Part shown: piece after piece, positions 27,046 to 36,500 of the stretch
Position numbering within the stretch: the stretch's first letter is position 1
How the letters are laid out: each line of letters opens with the position of its first letter
Origin: Deltaproteobacteria bacterium
Lineage (GTDB): Bacteria > Myxococcota_A > UBA796 > CAJQPC01
Direction of reading: 5' to 3'
Assembly (NCBI GenBank): GCA_016717595.1
Contig: JADKFE010000127.1
Span: 1-64,000, forward strand
DNA: 64,000 nt
Made by a program: the position numbers and the translations under genes
The notes under the pieces: generated by a model
Database searches by the model: none
The model's input: only the letters and a program-made list of their open reading frames with translations
What the model was told of the DNA's origin: nothing

Positions 27046-29246
27046 GCGCGCGGGAGCGCCTTGAAGGTGAGCTTCTGGAGGTCACCTACCAGGCCGATGA
27101 TGGGGCCTGGGCCGTCGTGAGGGTCGCCCCCATCGACGAGGGGGCCCCTGTCACCGTGGTCGGCGCGCTGGGGCACCTAAGCCCCGGCGTACACCTCACC
27201 TTGGAGGGCCGCTGGTCGAACCACGCGCGGTTTGGGCGCCGGTTCAACGCCGAGACGGTCTTGGTGCAAGACCCCCGCACCAACGCCGGGCTCGCGCGGT
27301 ACCTCAGCTCGGGGGAGGTGCGCGGCATCGGCCCCAAGCTCGCCGAGCGGCTGATCAACCACTTCGGCTTAGAGACCCTGCGGGTGTTGGAGAGCGCGCC
27401 GGAGCGGCTCACCGAGGTCGAGGGCATCGGCGAGAAAAAACGCGACGAGATCATCCAGCACTACGACCGCGACCGCCGCGACCGTGAGGTGGCGGTGATG
27501 TTGCGGGGCTACGGCCTCGGCGCCGCGGTGACCCGCCGGGTGCTCGCCAAGTACGGCGACGAGGCCGCGAGCATCTTACGCGGCGACCCCTACCGCCTCG
27601 CCGCCGACATCCCCGGCGTGGCGTTCAAGACCGCCGACCAGATCGCCCGGGTGCTGGGCATCGCTGAGGACGACCCCCGCCGGGCCCGCGCCGCCGTGCA
27701 GTGGTTGTTGAGCGAAGGCGAGAGCGAAGGCCACTGCTTTCTGCCCGAGGCCGAGCTTCTGCGCCGGGGCGAGTCCGTCGGCGTGCGCCAAGACACCTTG
27801 GCCGAGGCCCTGGGCCCGCTGCTCTTGGAGCGAAAGGTGGTGCTGCGCGAGTCCGCGCTCACCGGCAGCCGCCCGGTGTACCGCGGGGTCACCGATCGCC
27901 GCGAGCAGCGTGTGGCCGATGCCGTCGTGGCCCGCATCGGCGGCCAAGACGCCAGCGAGGAGGCCGTGCGCGCCGCTGAAGAGAAGGTGGGCCTCTCGCT
28001 CAACGACGAGCAGCGCCGGGCCGTGGCCATGGGCTTAGAGCGCGGCATGTGTGTGATCACCGGCGGGCCGGGCACGGGCAAGACGACCATCGTGCGGGTG
28101 CTGATGACCGCGGCGGCGCTGCGTCGGGAGACCTGGGCCTTGGCCGCGCCCACGGGCCGGGCGGCGCGGCGGCTCTCGGAGAGCTGCGGCCAAGAGGGCA
28201 AGACGCTTCACCGGCTCTTGCGCTACTCGATGCAGGCCGGGGGCTTTGAGCACGACGCCACGAACCCGCTTGAGCTCGACGGCGTGCTCGTGGACGAGGC
28301 CTCGATGGTGGACTTGGCGCTGCTTGACGCCTTGCTGCAGGCGCTGCCCGAGGGCGCGCGGCTCGTGCTCGTCGGCGACGCGGACCAGCTCCCGTCTGTC
28401 GGCGCGGGGCAGTGTCTCCGCGACCTCATCGACTCCGGCGCCGTGCCCGTGGTGAGTCTACGCCAGGTCTACCGCCAGGCCGCGGGCTCGGGCATCGTGC
28501 AGAACGCCCACCGGGTCCTGCGCGGCGAAGATCCCGTGAGCGCCGAGAAAGAGCCCGAGCCCCTGGAGCGCCCGGACTTCTTCGTGGTGCCCCGCCGTGA
28601 GCCTGAAGAGCTGCTCCAGGCCCTCGATGAGATCCTGCTCAAGCGCCTGCCCGCCCGTGGGTTTGACCCCCGGGCAGACGTGCAGGTGCTCACGCCGATG
28701 CGCCGGGGGCCCTTGGGCACGGTGTCGCTCAACCAGCGGCTCCAGGCGCTGTTGAACCCCGAGGGGCCTTCAGTGAAGGTGGGCGAGCGGGTGTTCCGGG
28801 TGCAAGACCGGGTGATGCAGGTGCGCAACGACTACGAGTCCGACGTGTTCAACGGCGACGTCGGGCGTGTGGTGGCCGCCGGGGACGGCGTGGTGAGCGT
28901 AGACTTTGACGGCCGCACCCTGCGCCTCTCGGGCGAGGCCCTGCACAACCTCGATCACGCCTGGGCGATCTCGATTCACAAGAGCCAAGGAAGTGAGTAC
29001 CCCGCCGCGGTCTTGGTGATGCACACCGCGCACCACGTCATGCTCCGGCGGGCGCTGCTCTACACGGCGATGACCCGCGCCCGGCGCTTTTGTTGCCTCG
29101 TGGCGCACCCTTGGGCGGTTCACACCGCGGTGACCGAGGTGGCGGGCACTGAGCGGTTCACCGAGCTCAGCGGCCGCATCCGCGCGCTCTTGGCCTCGGG
29201 CGTCACCCCCGGCGGCAAGGGTGCGAAGGCCCGCGCCCCACGTTAA
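27042..29246 (+). CDS. recD2: ATP-dependent RecD-like DNA helicase RecD2
   Basis: A 734-residue superfamily 1B 5'-3' helicase. The N-terminal OB-like and helix-hairpin-helix regions (LSSGEVRGIGPKLAERLI, then LTEVEGIGEKKRDEI) mark the RecD2 type that acts without RecBC. Walker A GGPGTGKTT is near 339, motif II VLVDEASMVD near 414, and the C-terminal motif VI region is LLYTAMTRAR. The start is TTG overlapping the rng stop by 4 bases, which implies translational coupling. RecD2 functions in replication-fork repair and mismatch-related processing in other bacteria. Confidence 0.93.
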   Translation: MSARERLEGELLEVTYQADDGAWAVVRVAPIDEGAPVTVVGALGHLSPGVHLTLEGRWSNHARFGRRFNAETVLVQDPRTNAGLARYLSSGEVRGIGPKLAERLINHFGLETLRVLESAPERLTEVEGIGEKKRDEIIQHYDRDRRDREVAVMLRGYGLGAAVTRRVLAKYGDEAASILRGDPYRLAADIPGVAFKTADQIARVLGIAEDDPRRARAAVQWLLSEGESEGHCFLPEAELLRRGESVGVRQDTLAEALGPLLLERKVVLRESALTGSRPVYRGVTDRREQRVADAVVARIGGQDASEEAVRAAEEKVGLSLNDEQRRAVAMGLERGMCVITGGPGTGKTTIVRVLMTAAALRRETWALAAPTGRAARRLSESCGQEGKTLHRLLRYSMQAGGFEHDATNPLELDGVLVDEASMVDLALLDALLQALPEGARLVLVGDADQLPSVGAGQCLRDLIDSGAVPVVSLRQVYRQAAGSGIVQNAHRVLRGEDPVSAEKEPEPLERPDFFVVPRREPEELLQALDEILLKRLPARGFDPRADVQVLTPMRRGPLGTVSLNQRLQALLNPEGPSVKVGERVFRVQDRVMQVRNDYESDVFNGDVGRVVAAGDGVVSVDFDGRTLRLSGEALHNLDHAWAISIHKSQGSEYPAAVLVMHTAHHVMLRRALLYTAMTRARRFCCLVAHPWAVHTAVTEVAGTERFTELSGRIRALLASGVTPGGKGAKARAPR

Positions 29247-29302
29247 GCGCTGCGGTCTGCGCCCGGTTTGGCGCCCCTGGCTGACGGCGGTGACAAGCGG
29301 CG

Positions 29303-30397
29303 ATGACGGTGCACACGGTTGAAGGCAAAACCGACCTCAAGTCCCTGTCTTTTCAGGGGCTCTGCGAGTTTGTGCGCGAGCTTGGCGGCTCGGATCACAA
29401 CGCGGGGGTGATCTGGCGTCAGCTCTACCTCGCCGACGTGACCGAGCTGGGCGCGCTCACCGGCATCACCCGGGCCCTGCGCGCCGCCCTGATTCAGCGG
29501 GCGACCATCCACCGCCTCACCCCGGCCTTTGTGCTCGACAGCCTCGACGGCACCCGCAAGTTTGTGTGGTCCTTGCCTGAGGGCGGTCAGATTGAGTCCG
29601 TGCTCATCCCCGACTCGATGCCGTCCCGGGGTCGCCCGCGCCTGACCTTGTGCATCTCGTCCCAGGTGGGCTGCGCCATGGCCTGCCGCTTCTGCCTCAC
29701 CGGGGATCTGGGCCTGAAACGAAACCTGCGCCCGTCGGAGATCGTCGGCCAGGTGCAGCAGGTTCGAGAGCAGCTCCAACCCGGCCAGCGCATCACGAAC
29801 CTGGTGTTTATGGGCATGGGCGAGCCCCTGCACAACCTCGACAACCTCATCATCGCCTTGGGCACGCTCTTTGACGACGCGGCGTTCAACTTCTCGCACC
29901 GGAAGGTCACCGTCTCCACCGTGGGCCTCGTGCCCCAGCTTCGCCGCCTCGCCGCCCTGAGCCCGGTGAGCTTCGCCGTCTCGCTGAACGCCACCACGGA
30001 GGAGCAGCGCCGCCAGATCATGCCCATCACCCGGCGTTATTCGCTGGACGAGCTGATGCGCGCTTGCCGAGAGCTGCCCTTGGCCCACAGCAAACGCATC
30101 ACCTACGAGTACGTGATGATGGAGGGCGTCAACACCTCGGATGACGACCTGGAGCGGCTCTGGCGGCTGATGGACGGCCTGCCGAGCAAGGTGAACCTCA
30201 TCCCGTACAACGAGAACCCCGACCGGGAGATCCGCCGCCCTAGCGCGGATCGGGTGCGGGAGTGGCAACATTATCTGGTCACCCGCGGCGTGCAGACCTC
30301 CGTTCGCCACACCCGGGGCACCGACATCTCGGCGGCCTGCGGTCAGCTCGGAAAAGCGAGCCTCGGTGAGCAGATCCCCGAGGCCGCGCTAGGGTAA
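29303..30397 (+). CDS. rlmN: 23S rRNA/tRNA adenine C2-methyltransferase RlmN
   Basis: A 364-residue radical SAM enzyme that methylates A2503 of 23S rRNA and A37 of some tRNAs. The iron-sulfur motif is CAMACRFC (C124, C128, C131) within SSQVGCAMACRFCLTGDLG. FMGMGEPLHNLDN and HRKVTVSTVGL are the usual SAM-binding stretches. The methyl-carrying cysteine is in DISAACGQL near 348. The order rlmN, (mtnP), TPR lipoprotein, RodZ-like matches a widespread neighbourhood. Confidence 0.95.
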   Translation: MTVHTVEGKTDLKSLSFQGLCEFVRELGGSDHNAGVIWRQLYLADVTELGALTGITRALRAALIQRATIHRLTPAFVLDSLDGTRKFVWSLPEGGQIESVLIPDSMPSRGRPRLTLCISSQVGCAMACRFCLTGDLGLKRNLRPSEIVGQVQQVREQLQPGQRITNLVFMGMGEPLHNLDNLIIALGTLFDDAAFNFSHRKVTVSTVGLVPQLRRLAALSPVSFAVSLNATTEEQRRQIMPITRRYSLDELMRACRELPLAHSKRITYEYVMMEGVNTSDDDLERLWRLMDGLPSKVNLIPYNENPDREIRRPSADRVREWQHYLVTRGVQTSVRHTRGTDISAACGQLGKASLGEQIPEAALG

Positions 30398-30424
30398 ACT
30401 GCGACAGTTCAAGAGGAGCGACAC

Positions 30425-31288
30425 ATGACCACACGCATCGGCGTCATCGGCGGCAGCGGCCTGTACGAGATCGAGGGCCTCACCGACATCCATGAGCACC
30501 GCATCGAGACGCCGTTTGGGGATCCGTCCGACACCTACATCGTCGGGCGCCTGGGCGGCGTTGAGCTGGTGTTTTTGCCCCGTCATGGCCGCGGCCACCG
30601 CCTGAACCCCTCCGAGGTCAACTACCGCGCCAACATCTACGGCATGAAGAAGCTCGGTGTGGGCTGGATCGTGAGCATCTCCGCCGTGGGCTCGCTGCGT
30701 GAGGACATCGCGCCGGGCCACATGGTCATCATCGACCAGTTCATCGACCGCACCAAGAGCCAGCGCGCGGTGACCTTCTACGAGCAGGGCATCGTGGCCC
30801 ACATCGCCTTCGGGGATCCCGTCTGCGGCGCCCTTCGGGGCTATCTGGTGAAGGCGGCCCAAGAGGCCGGGGCCGTCACCCACGACGGCGGCGTCTACGT
30901 CTGTATGGAGGGCCCCCAGTTCTCGACCCGGGCGGAGTCGAACCTCTACCGCTCTTGGGGCGCCCACGTCATCGGCATGACGAACCTCACTGAAGCGAAG
31001 CTCGCCCGGGAGGCCGAGATCTCCTACGCCACCGTGGCGATGTCCACGGACTACGACTGCTGGCACGAGGGCCACGACGACGTGACGGTGGAGGCCGTCG
31101 TCGCCGTGATCAAGGCGAACGTGGCCCGGGCGAAGGCGATCATCGCCGGGGTCGCGCCGCTCATCGCCGCCCATGAGGGCCCGCCGCCCATGCACCAGGC
31201 CATGAAAGGCGCGATCATGACCGCGCCGCACCTCATCCCCGCGGATCGCCGCGCCGCCTTGGACCTCATCATCGGGAAGTACCTGTGA
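30425..31288 (+). CDS. mtnP: S-methyl-5'-thioadenosine phosphorylase
   Basis: A 287-residue nucleoside phosphorylase of the MTAP branch, which splits methylthioadenosine in methionine salvage. It begins RIGVIGGSGLYEIEGL and has the phosphate-binding RHGRGH (near 58), NYRANIYGMKKLGV and the purine/ribose-binding EGPQFSTRAESNLYRSWG (near 170) with GMTNLTEAKLAREAE. The STDYDCWH region supports MTA rather than guanosine specificity. GAGGAG precedes the start, and the TAAACT at 30395-30400 could be a local -10 box. Confidence 0.93.
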   Translation: MTTRIGVIGGSGLYEIEGLTDIHEHRIETPFGDPSDTYIVGRLGGVELVFLPRHGRGHRLNPSEVNYRANIYGMKKLGVGWIVSISAVGSLREDIAPGHMVIIDQFIDRTKSQRAVTFYEQGIVAHIAFGDPVCGALRGYLVKAAQEAGAVTHDGGVYVCMEGPQFSTRAESNLYRSWGAHVIGMTNLTEAKLAREAEISYATVAMSTDYDCWHEGHDDVTVEAVVAVIKANVARAKAIIAGVAPLIAAHEGPPPMHQAMKGAIMTAPHLIPADRRAALDLIIGKYL

Positions 31289-32052
31289 GCCCCGGCCGCC
31301 TCGTCGGGCTCGTGTTGGCGGGGTTGCTCTTCGTCGGCGCCGGGCCGGGCTGCGTCACCCAGCGCCGCGCCGGTCGGGCCCAGGCCAAGGTGGATCTGGG
31401 CGCGGCGTACCTCACTGAAGACAACCCCGAGTCGGCCATCCCGGTGCTGCAGGAGGCCGTCAAGCTCAACCGGCGCAACGCCGACGCCTGGCACACCTTG
31501 GCCTTGGCTTACCTTCGCCGCGGCGCCGCGGAGAAGGCCGAGCACGCCTTCAAGCGCGCCCTGCGCCTGCGGCCCGAGGACGCCCAGATCAACCTCAACT
31601 ATGCCTATATGCTCCAGCGCACAGGGCGGAACGCCGAGGCCATCGAGCGCCTTGAGATCGCCCTGAACGACCTCAGCTACCGCGAGACGTCGAAGATCCT
31701 CAACAACCTCGGCTACGCCTTGATGCAAGAGGGTGAGCTTGACCGCGCCGTGGCGGTGCTTGAGGAGGCCAGCCGCCGCGCGCCGAACTACTGCCAGGCC
31801 TGGTACAACCTCGGCTTGGCCTTGGAGCAGGCCGCCCAGCCCGGTCAGGCCCTGGACGCCATGGACCGCGTCGTGATGTTGTGCCCGGCGGAGTTCCCCG
31901 AGGCGAGCCTGAAGGTGGGTGAGCTGCTCGTCTTGTTGGGCCGCACTGAAGAGGGCCGCATGGCCTTGGCCCAGGTGATCGGGCAGTGGCCGGGGACGCC
32001 GGTCTCGGAGCGCGCCCGGGGCCAGCTCGCGGCCTTGGAGCAAGCGCAGTGA
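31285..32052 (+). CDS. TPR lipoprotein, PilF/PilW-like
   Basis: A 255-residue lipoprotein (GTG start; lipobox GAGPGC) with about five tetratricopeptide repeats (ADAWHTLALAYLRRGAAEKA, AQINLNYAYMLQRTGRNAEA, LNNLGYALMQEGELDRA, CQAWYNLGLALEQAAQPGQA). PilF/PilW lipoproteins carry pilins or secretins to the outer membrane. The repeat layout and the position between rlmN/mtnP and a RodZ-like gene support this assignment. The start overlaps the mtnP stop and its stop overlaps the next start, so the three genes are coupled. No type IV pilus gene is in the window. Confidence 0.82.
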   Translation: MSPGRLVGLVLAGLLFVGAGPGCVTQRRAGRAQAKVDLGAAYLTEDNPESAIPVLQEAVKLNRRNADAWHTLALAYLRRGAAEKAEHAFKRALRLRPEDAQINLNYAYMLQRTGRNAEAIERLEIALNDLSYRETSKILNNLGYALMQEGELDRAVAVLEEASRRAPNYCQAWYNLGLALEQAAQPGQALDAMDRVVMLCPAEFPEASLKVGELLVLLGRTEEGRMALAQVIGQWPGTPVSERARGQLAALEQAQ

Positions 32053-32573
32053 GCCCCACGCCGCCGTCACAATCCCCTGAAGAGCGGCTGCGCACGGCGC
32101 TGCGGGTGTTCGCGGCGGCGGCGGCGATGGTGATCATCACGCTTCTGCTCATGCAGATCATCCACCGCGTCACCGACGCGCCCCCGGAGACGCCGGAGGC
32201 CCTCGCTGAAGGGGAGGCGCCGCCCGCCGCTGAGCCCGTCGCCGAGGCCATCGAGCCCGTGGCCGAGACCCCGGCCGCCCCCGCCGCGCCCCTTGTCCCC
32301 GACTCTGAGAGCGGCCTCAGAATCTCCGCCGTCGAGCCCGTGAAGGTTCGCGTGGAGATCGACGGCGTAGAGCGTTATGACGCCGTGCTCTGTGCCAGCT
32401 TGGACACGACCTGCGAAGAGCGGGTGCTCAAGTTCCCGTTGGCGGCAGAGATGGCGGTGGAGGTCGCGGACCTCACCCGCCTGCGGGTCAGCTACAACGG
32501 CGCCCGCGTCGAGCCCCTCGGAAACCTGAGCGCGTCGCGGCGGTTGGTCTTCATCGACGACGCACGACGCTGA
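32049..32573 (+). CDS. RodZ C-terminal-like membrane protein without HTH domain
   Basis: A 174-residue protein: a short cytoplasmic N-terminus (about 20 residues), one membrane helix (FAAAAAMVIITLLLMQII), a Pro/Ala/Glu-rich periplasmic linker (about 40-80), then a beta domain of about 75 residues (VEPVKVRVEIDGVERY, VADLTRLRVSYNGARV, LGNLSASRRLVFID). It resembles the periplasmic C-terminal domain of RodZ, a cell-shape protein. The usual cytoplasmic helix-turn-helix that binds MreB is missing. Position after rlmN and a PilF-like gene supports the link. The GTG start overlaps the previous stop. Confidence 0.65.
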   Translation: MSPTPPSQSPEERLRTALRVFAAAAAMVIITLLLMQIIHRVTDAPPETPEALAEGEAPPAAEPVAEAIEPVAETPAAPAAPLVPDSESGLRISAVEPVKVRVEIDGVERYDAVLCASLDTTCEERVLKFPLAAEMAVEVADLTRLRVSYNGARVEPLGNLSASRRLVFIDDARR

Positions 32574-32619
32574 CGGTCATCGCCCCTGCCCAGCCCTGGT
32601 GGATCGCCAGGAGGTGCCT

Positions 32620-33978
32620 ATGGCCGAGATGAACCTTGTCCAGACCCGCGTAGACGCCATTCGGCGCCTCGTGCGGCGGAAGGCCACCCAGCCGCTCACC
32701 CGGGCGCTCACGAAGTCGTCCGCGGCGGACATCGCCGAGGCCCTGGCGCACCTCACGCGAAATGAGTGTTTGTTCCTGGCCAAACACCTGCCCGACACCA
32801 TCGCGGGCGAGACGCTGCTCACCTGCAACGAAGAGACGCTGCGGGTGCTCATCGACGGCGTGGCCTTTGAGCGCCTGACGCGCTGGCTCGACGAGATGGA
32901 GCCCGACGACCAGGCCGACCTCATCGAGCGCCTGCCCGACGAGCTTCAGCGCCGTCTGTTGGAGCGAATGCTGCCGGTGGATCGGCAGAACGTCGAAGAG
33001 CTGATGGCGTACCCGCAAGACAGCGCGGGCGGCATCATGTCGCCGGTGGCGTTCCGGCTGAACGACGCCACGACCTGCCGCGAGGCCATCTCCGCCCTGC
33101 AAGAGCAAGGCGACGTCGAGATGGTGTTTTACCTCTACGTCGAGAACGACGCCGGGCAGCTCGTCGGCGTCACGTCCCTACGCCAGCTCTTGATGAACAG
33201 CCCGTCGACGGCCCTGGCCGAGATCATGACGTCGGACGTGATCGCCGTCTCCGCCGAGACCGACCAAGAGGAGGTGGCCCGCATCGCCCAGCGCTACAGC
33301 TTCTTGGCGATCCCGGTTGTGGATGACACCCGCAAGCTCCTGGGCATCGTCACCGTAGACGACGTGCTCGACGTCGTCCGCGAGGAGGCCGCCGAGGACA
33401 TGCTCAAGATGGCCGGCGTGCCCGAGGACTCGTCGAACGACACCGACGGGGCCCTCACCGCGGCGCGGAAACGGCTCACCTGGCTGCTCGTCACCCTCGT
33501 GGGCGGCGTCGGGCTCTCTGAGGTCATCGGGCTCTTTGAGGAGACGCTCTCCCGAGAGGCCGTGCTCGCGGGCTTCATCCCCTTGGTGATGGGCCTCGGC
33601 GGCAACGTCGGCATTCAGGCCGCGACGCTGACCGTGCGGGGCCTCGCCGTGGGCGGCGTGGCCTATGACCGCGCCAGCTCCGCCCGGCTCTTGTTCAAAG
33701 AGGGCCAGGTGGGCCTGGTGATGGGCCTCGCCTTGGCCTTGCTGCTCGCGGGCTACTGCCTCATTCGTTACCCCAACTGGGAGCTCGCCGCGGCGGTGGG
33801 CCTGTCCATCGTGCTCGCGGTGTTGACCTCAGCGGTGCTGGGCACGCTCATCCCGATGTCCCTGGACAAGGTCGGCGTCGACCCGGCCGTGGCCACGGGG
33901 CCGTTCGTGACCACGAGCATCGACTGGATCGCCATCGTGGTCTACTTCGTCGTCTGCACCCGCCTGTTTGGCTTTTGA
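32620..33978 (+). CDS. mgtE: Magnesium transporter MgtE
   Basis: A 452-residue channel. It has an N-terminal MgtE superhelical domain (ADIAEALAHL, then ERLPDELQRRLLERML), two CBS domains (about 130-260, with PVVDDTRKLLGIVTVDDVLD) and a C-terminal part with five membrane helices. The membrane part contains the pore sequences GLGGNVGIQAATLTVRGLA and the last-helix motif GPFVTTSIDW. Cytoplasmic Mg binding to the N and CBS domains closes the channel in characterised relatives. An AGGAGGTG site precedes the start. The recO start overlaps its stop by one base. Confidence 0.95.
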   Translation: MAEMNLVQTRVDAIRRLVRRKATQPLTRALTKSSAADIAEALAHLTRNECLFLAKHLPDTIAGETLLTCNEETLRVLIDGVAFERLTRWLDEMEPDDQADLIERLPDELQRRLLERMLPVDRQNVEELMAYPQDSAGGIMSPVAFRLNDATTCREAISALQEQGDVEMVFYLYVENDAGQLVGVTSLRQLLMNSPSTALAEIMTSDVIAVSAETDQEEVARIAQRYSFLAIPVVDDTRKLLGIVTVDDVLDVVREEAAEDMLKMAGVPEDSSNDTDGALTAARKRLTWLLVTLVGGVGLSEVIGLFEETLSREAVLAGFIPLVMGLGGNVGIQAATLTVRGLAVGGVAYDRASSARLLFKEGQVGLVMGLALALLLAGYCLIRYPNWELAAAVGLSIVLAVLTSAVLGTLIPMSLDKVGVDPAVATGPFVTTSIDWIAIVVYFVVCTRLFGF

Positions 33979-34712
33979 TGGCCGCCCCCGCAGAGGAGCG
34001 TGTGGCCCTGGTGCTCGGGCACCTCGACTATGGCGAGAGCGACCGCATCCTGCGCCTGCTCATCGCTGAAGACGGCCTGGTGCCGGCCTTGGCCCGCGGC
34101 GCGCGGAAGTCCACCAAACGGTTCGGCGGGGCCTTGGACGTGGGCGACCGAGCGCGGGTGATGATTCGCCCCGGGCGCGGTGAGCTGTGGCACCTCGACG
34201 GCGCCGAGCTTCTGGACGGGCGCCCCCGCTGCCGAGACGACCTGGGCCGCATCTGCTTGTTGCCGTATCTGTGTGAGTGGGGCCTCAACCTCGCCCGCGA
34301 AGGCCACGACGAGTCGCGGCTGTTTGGGCTCCTCGACGTGGCGCTCACCGTGCTCGACGGGGTCTCGGCGCCGCCGAGCGACCTCTTCCGTTTGGGTTTT
34401 GAGGCCAAGGCCCTGACCTTCGCGGGGTTGGCGCCTCAGCTCACCCGCTGCGTGTCCTGCGCCGCGGCCTTGGGTGAGGAGCCCCTGGTCTACGACGTCG
34501 GCCTGGGCGGCGTGGCCCACGCGCGCTGCGGCGGAGGCCTGCCCCTGAGCGCTGATGACGCCGCTCGTTTGGAGCGCGCCCGGCGCACACCTTTGGTGGA
34601 GCTGATCGACGAGTCGCCGCTGGAGTGTTCGCCCTGGCTGTTCGCCGAACACAACCGATGGCACACCCATCGGGATCTCAAGAGCCTTAAGGTGCTGCAG
34701 AGCGTCGTCTAA
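33978..34712 (+). CDS. recO: DNA repair protein RecO
   Basis: A 244-residue RecO with the N-terminal OB-fold (ALVLGHLDYGESDRILRLL, then ARGARKSTKRFGGALDVGDR) and helical C-terminal domain with a zinc-finger-like CVSC...HARCGGG. It loads RecA with RecR on SSB-coated gaps. It is the last of a run of overlapping or close + strand genes beginning at rlmN. Confidence 0.92.
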   Translation: MAAPAEERVALVLGHLDYGESDRILRLLIAEDGLVPALARGARKSTKRFGGALDVGDRARVMIRPGRGELWHLDGAELLDGRPRCRDDLGRICLLPYLCEWGLNLAREGHDESRLFGLLDVALTVLDGVSAPPSDLFRLGFEAKALTFAGLAPQLTRCVSCAAALGEEPLVYDVGLGGVAHARCGGGLPLSADDAARLERARRTPLVELIDESPLECSPWLFAEHNRWHTHRDLKSLKVLQSVV

Positions 34713-34759
34713 GATCGCGGCAGCTCATTATTCACATTTGAGATGAGTCGAGGAGCACT

Positions 34760-35749
34760 ATGCAGTTTGTGCATGTATCAGGCGATGGATCCCTCAGCCT
34801 CCAGACCGGCCCCGACCCCAGCCCTGGGCCGGGTGAGCTGCTCCTCGAGGTGTGGGCCTCGGGGGTGAACCGCGCTGACCTGATGCAGCGCGCCGGGCTC
34901 TACCCTCCGCCCGCCGGGGCGAGCCCGATCTTGGGCTTGGAGTGCGCCGGGGTCGTGCTCGCCGTGGGTGAAGGGGTTGAGGGGTTTTTGGTGGGTGACC
35001 GGGTGTGCGCGCTCCTGGCGGGGGGTGGTTACGCGAGCCGTGTGGTCTGCGACGCCCGGGTGTGCCTGCCGATCCCCGAGGGCCTGAGCTTTGTGGAGGG
35101 CGCGGCGATCTTGGAGGTGTTCACGACGGCCTGGCTCAACCTCAGAGAGGAGGGGGCCCTGCGACCCGGCGAGCGGGTGCTGGTGTGGGCGGCGGCGAGC
35201 GGCGTCGGCACGGCGGCGCTGCAGCTCTGCGGGATGTGGGGCAACCCGGTCTGGGCCGTGGCGAGCGCGCCGAAGCTCAAGGTCTGCCTGGAGCTGGGCG
35301 CGGCGGGGGCCACGGATCGCCGGGCGGGTGATCTCGCCGCGGATGTCCGCGCCTTCACCGACGGCCACGGCCTAGACGTCATCCTCGACCCGGTCGGCGC
35401 CTCGGCGCTGGACCTCAACCTGCGCGCCTTGGCCGTGGGCGGTCGCCTGGTGCTCATCGGGCTCATGGGCGGGCGTGAGGCCCCCATCGACCTGGGCCGG
35501 GTGCTGATGAAGCGCCTACGAATCCAAGGCTCCACCTTACGCGGCCGGTCGGCGGCGGAGAAAGGGCGCCTGCTCACGGCGATGCGGGAGGCGCTCTGGC
35601 CGAGCTTCGCCGATGGCCGCCTGCGCCCGATCCTCGACCGGGCCGTGCCGGTTCACGAGGTGGAGCAGGCCCTGGACTATGTGGCGAGCGACGCCAGCGT
35701 GGGCAAGGTCGTGCTGAGCTGGAACGACGCTGAGCTGGAGGCGACATGA
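34760..35749 (+). CDS. NAD(P)H quinone oxidoreductase, zinc-free MDR family (PIG3-like)
   Basis: A 329-residue medium-chain oxidoreductase without the structural or catalytic zinc ligands. The ASGVNRADLMQRAGLYPPP segment (near 32-50) is diagnostic of the TP53I3/PIG3-type quinone reductases. The nucleotide site is AAASGVGTAALQL near 152, and LDVILDPVGASALDLNLRAL follows. A GAGGAG site precedes the start. The SDR gene downstream starts in the stop codon (ATGA), so the two are co-translated. Confidence 0.9.
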   Translation: MQFVHVSGDGSLSLQTGPDPSPGPGELLLEVWASGVNRADLMQRAGLYPPPAGASPILGLECAGVVLAVGEGVEGFLVGDRVCALLAGGGYASRVVCDARVCLPIPEGLSFVEGAAILEVFTTAWLNLREEGALRPGERVLVWAAASGVGTAALQLCGMWGNPVWAVASAPKLKVCLELGAAGATDRRAGDLAADVRAFTDGHGLDVILDPVGASALDLNLRALAVGGRLVLIGLMGGREAPIDLGRVLMKRLRIQGSTLRGRSAAEKGRLLTAMREALWPSFADGRLRPILDRAVPVHEVEQALDYVASDASVGKVVLSWNDAELEAT

Positions 35750-36477
35750 GCCGCTTGGCCTTGGTGACCGGCGCGAGCGAGGGCCTGGGCCGGGCGATCT
35801 GCCTGCACCTCGCCCGGCGGGGCCACACCGTGCTGGCCGTCGCCCGTCGCCCCGAGCCTTTGGCGGCGCTCGCCCAAGAGGCCGAGGGGGTGGTGCCGAT
35901 CTCCGCCGATGTCGCCAGCGCCGAGGGCCGCGACCGCGTGATCCAAGCGCTCACCGAGGCTGGATCCCGCCTCAACGTGCTGGTGAACAACGCCGGGGGC
36001 AACCTGCGCAAACCCACGACCGAGCTGAGCCTAGAGGAGCTTCGTGGGCTGATGGCGCTCAACGTCGAGAGCGCCTGGGATCTCAGCCGCCGGGCCTTGC
36101 CTTGGCTGCAGCGCGCCGACGACGGCAACATCGTGAACCTGAGCTCGGTCTCGGCCAGCCGCGCCGTGCGCACGTCCACGGCGCACTACGCGCTCAGCAA
36201 AGGGGCCATCGACAGCTTCACCCGCTTCGCCGCCGTGGAGTGGGCGCCGGTTCGGGTGAACGCCGTCGCGCCTTGGTATGTGCGCACCCCCTTGGCCGAG
36301 CCCGTGCTCAACGACCCCGCCCGCCGGGGGCCGATCCTCGCCCGCACCCCCTTGGGCCGGGTGGGCGAGCCTGAAGACGTCGCCGAGGCCGTGGGCTTCT
36401 TGTGTTCGCCCGCCGCGCGCTGGATCACCGGCGTCGTGTTGCCCGTAGACGGCGGGTTCTCGGCCCTGGGGCTATGA
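35746..36477 (+). CDS. Short-chain dehydrogenase/reductase (SDR, tropinone reductase-like)
   Basis: A 243-residue classical SDR: cofactor motif TGASEGLG (8-15), NNAG (81-84), catalytic S134, Y148 and K152 in YALSK, and the conserved end WITGVVLPVDGGFSALGL. ARR after the second strand suggests NADPH. The substrate is unknown. It is coupled to the quinone reductase upstream and may work in the same redox route. Confidence 0.92.
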   Translation: MSRLALVTGASEGLGRAICLHLARRGHTVLAVARRPEPLAALAQEAEGVVPISADVASAEGRDRVIQALTEAGSRLNVLVNNAGGNLRKPTTELSLEELRGLMALNVESAWDLSRRALPWLQRADDGNIVNLSSVSASRAVRTSTAHYALSKGAIDSFTRFAAVEWAPVRVNAVAPWYVRTPLAEPVLNDPARRGPILARTPLGRVGEPEDVAEAVGFLCSPAARWITGVVLPVDGGFSALGL

Positions 36478-36500
36478 TGCCGTACCGCTGAGGTGCCCCG

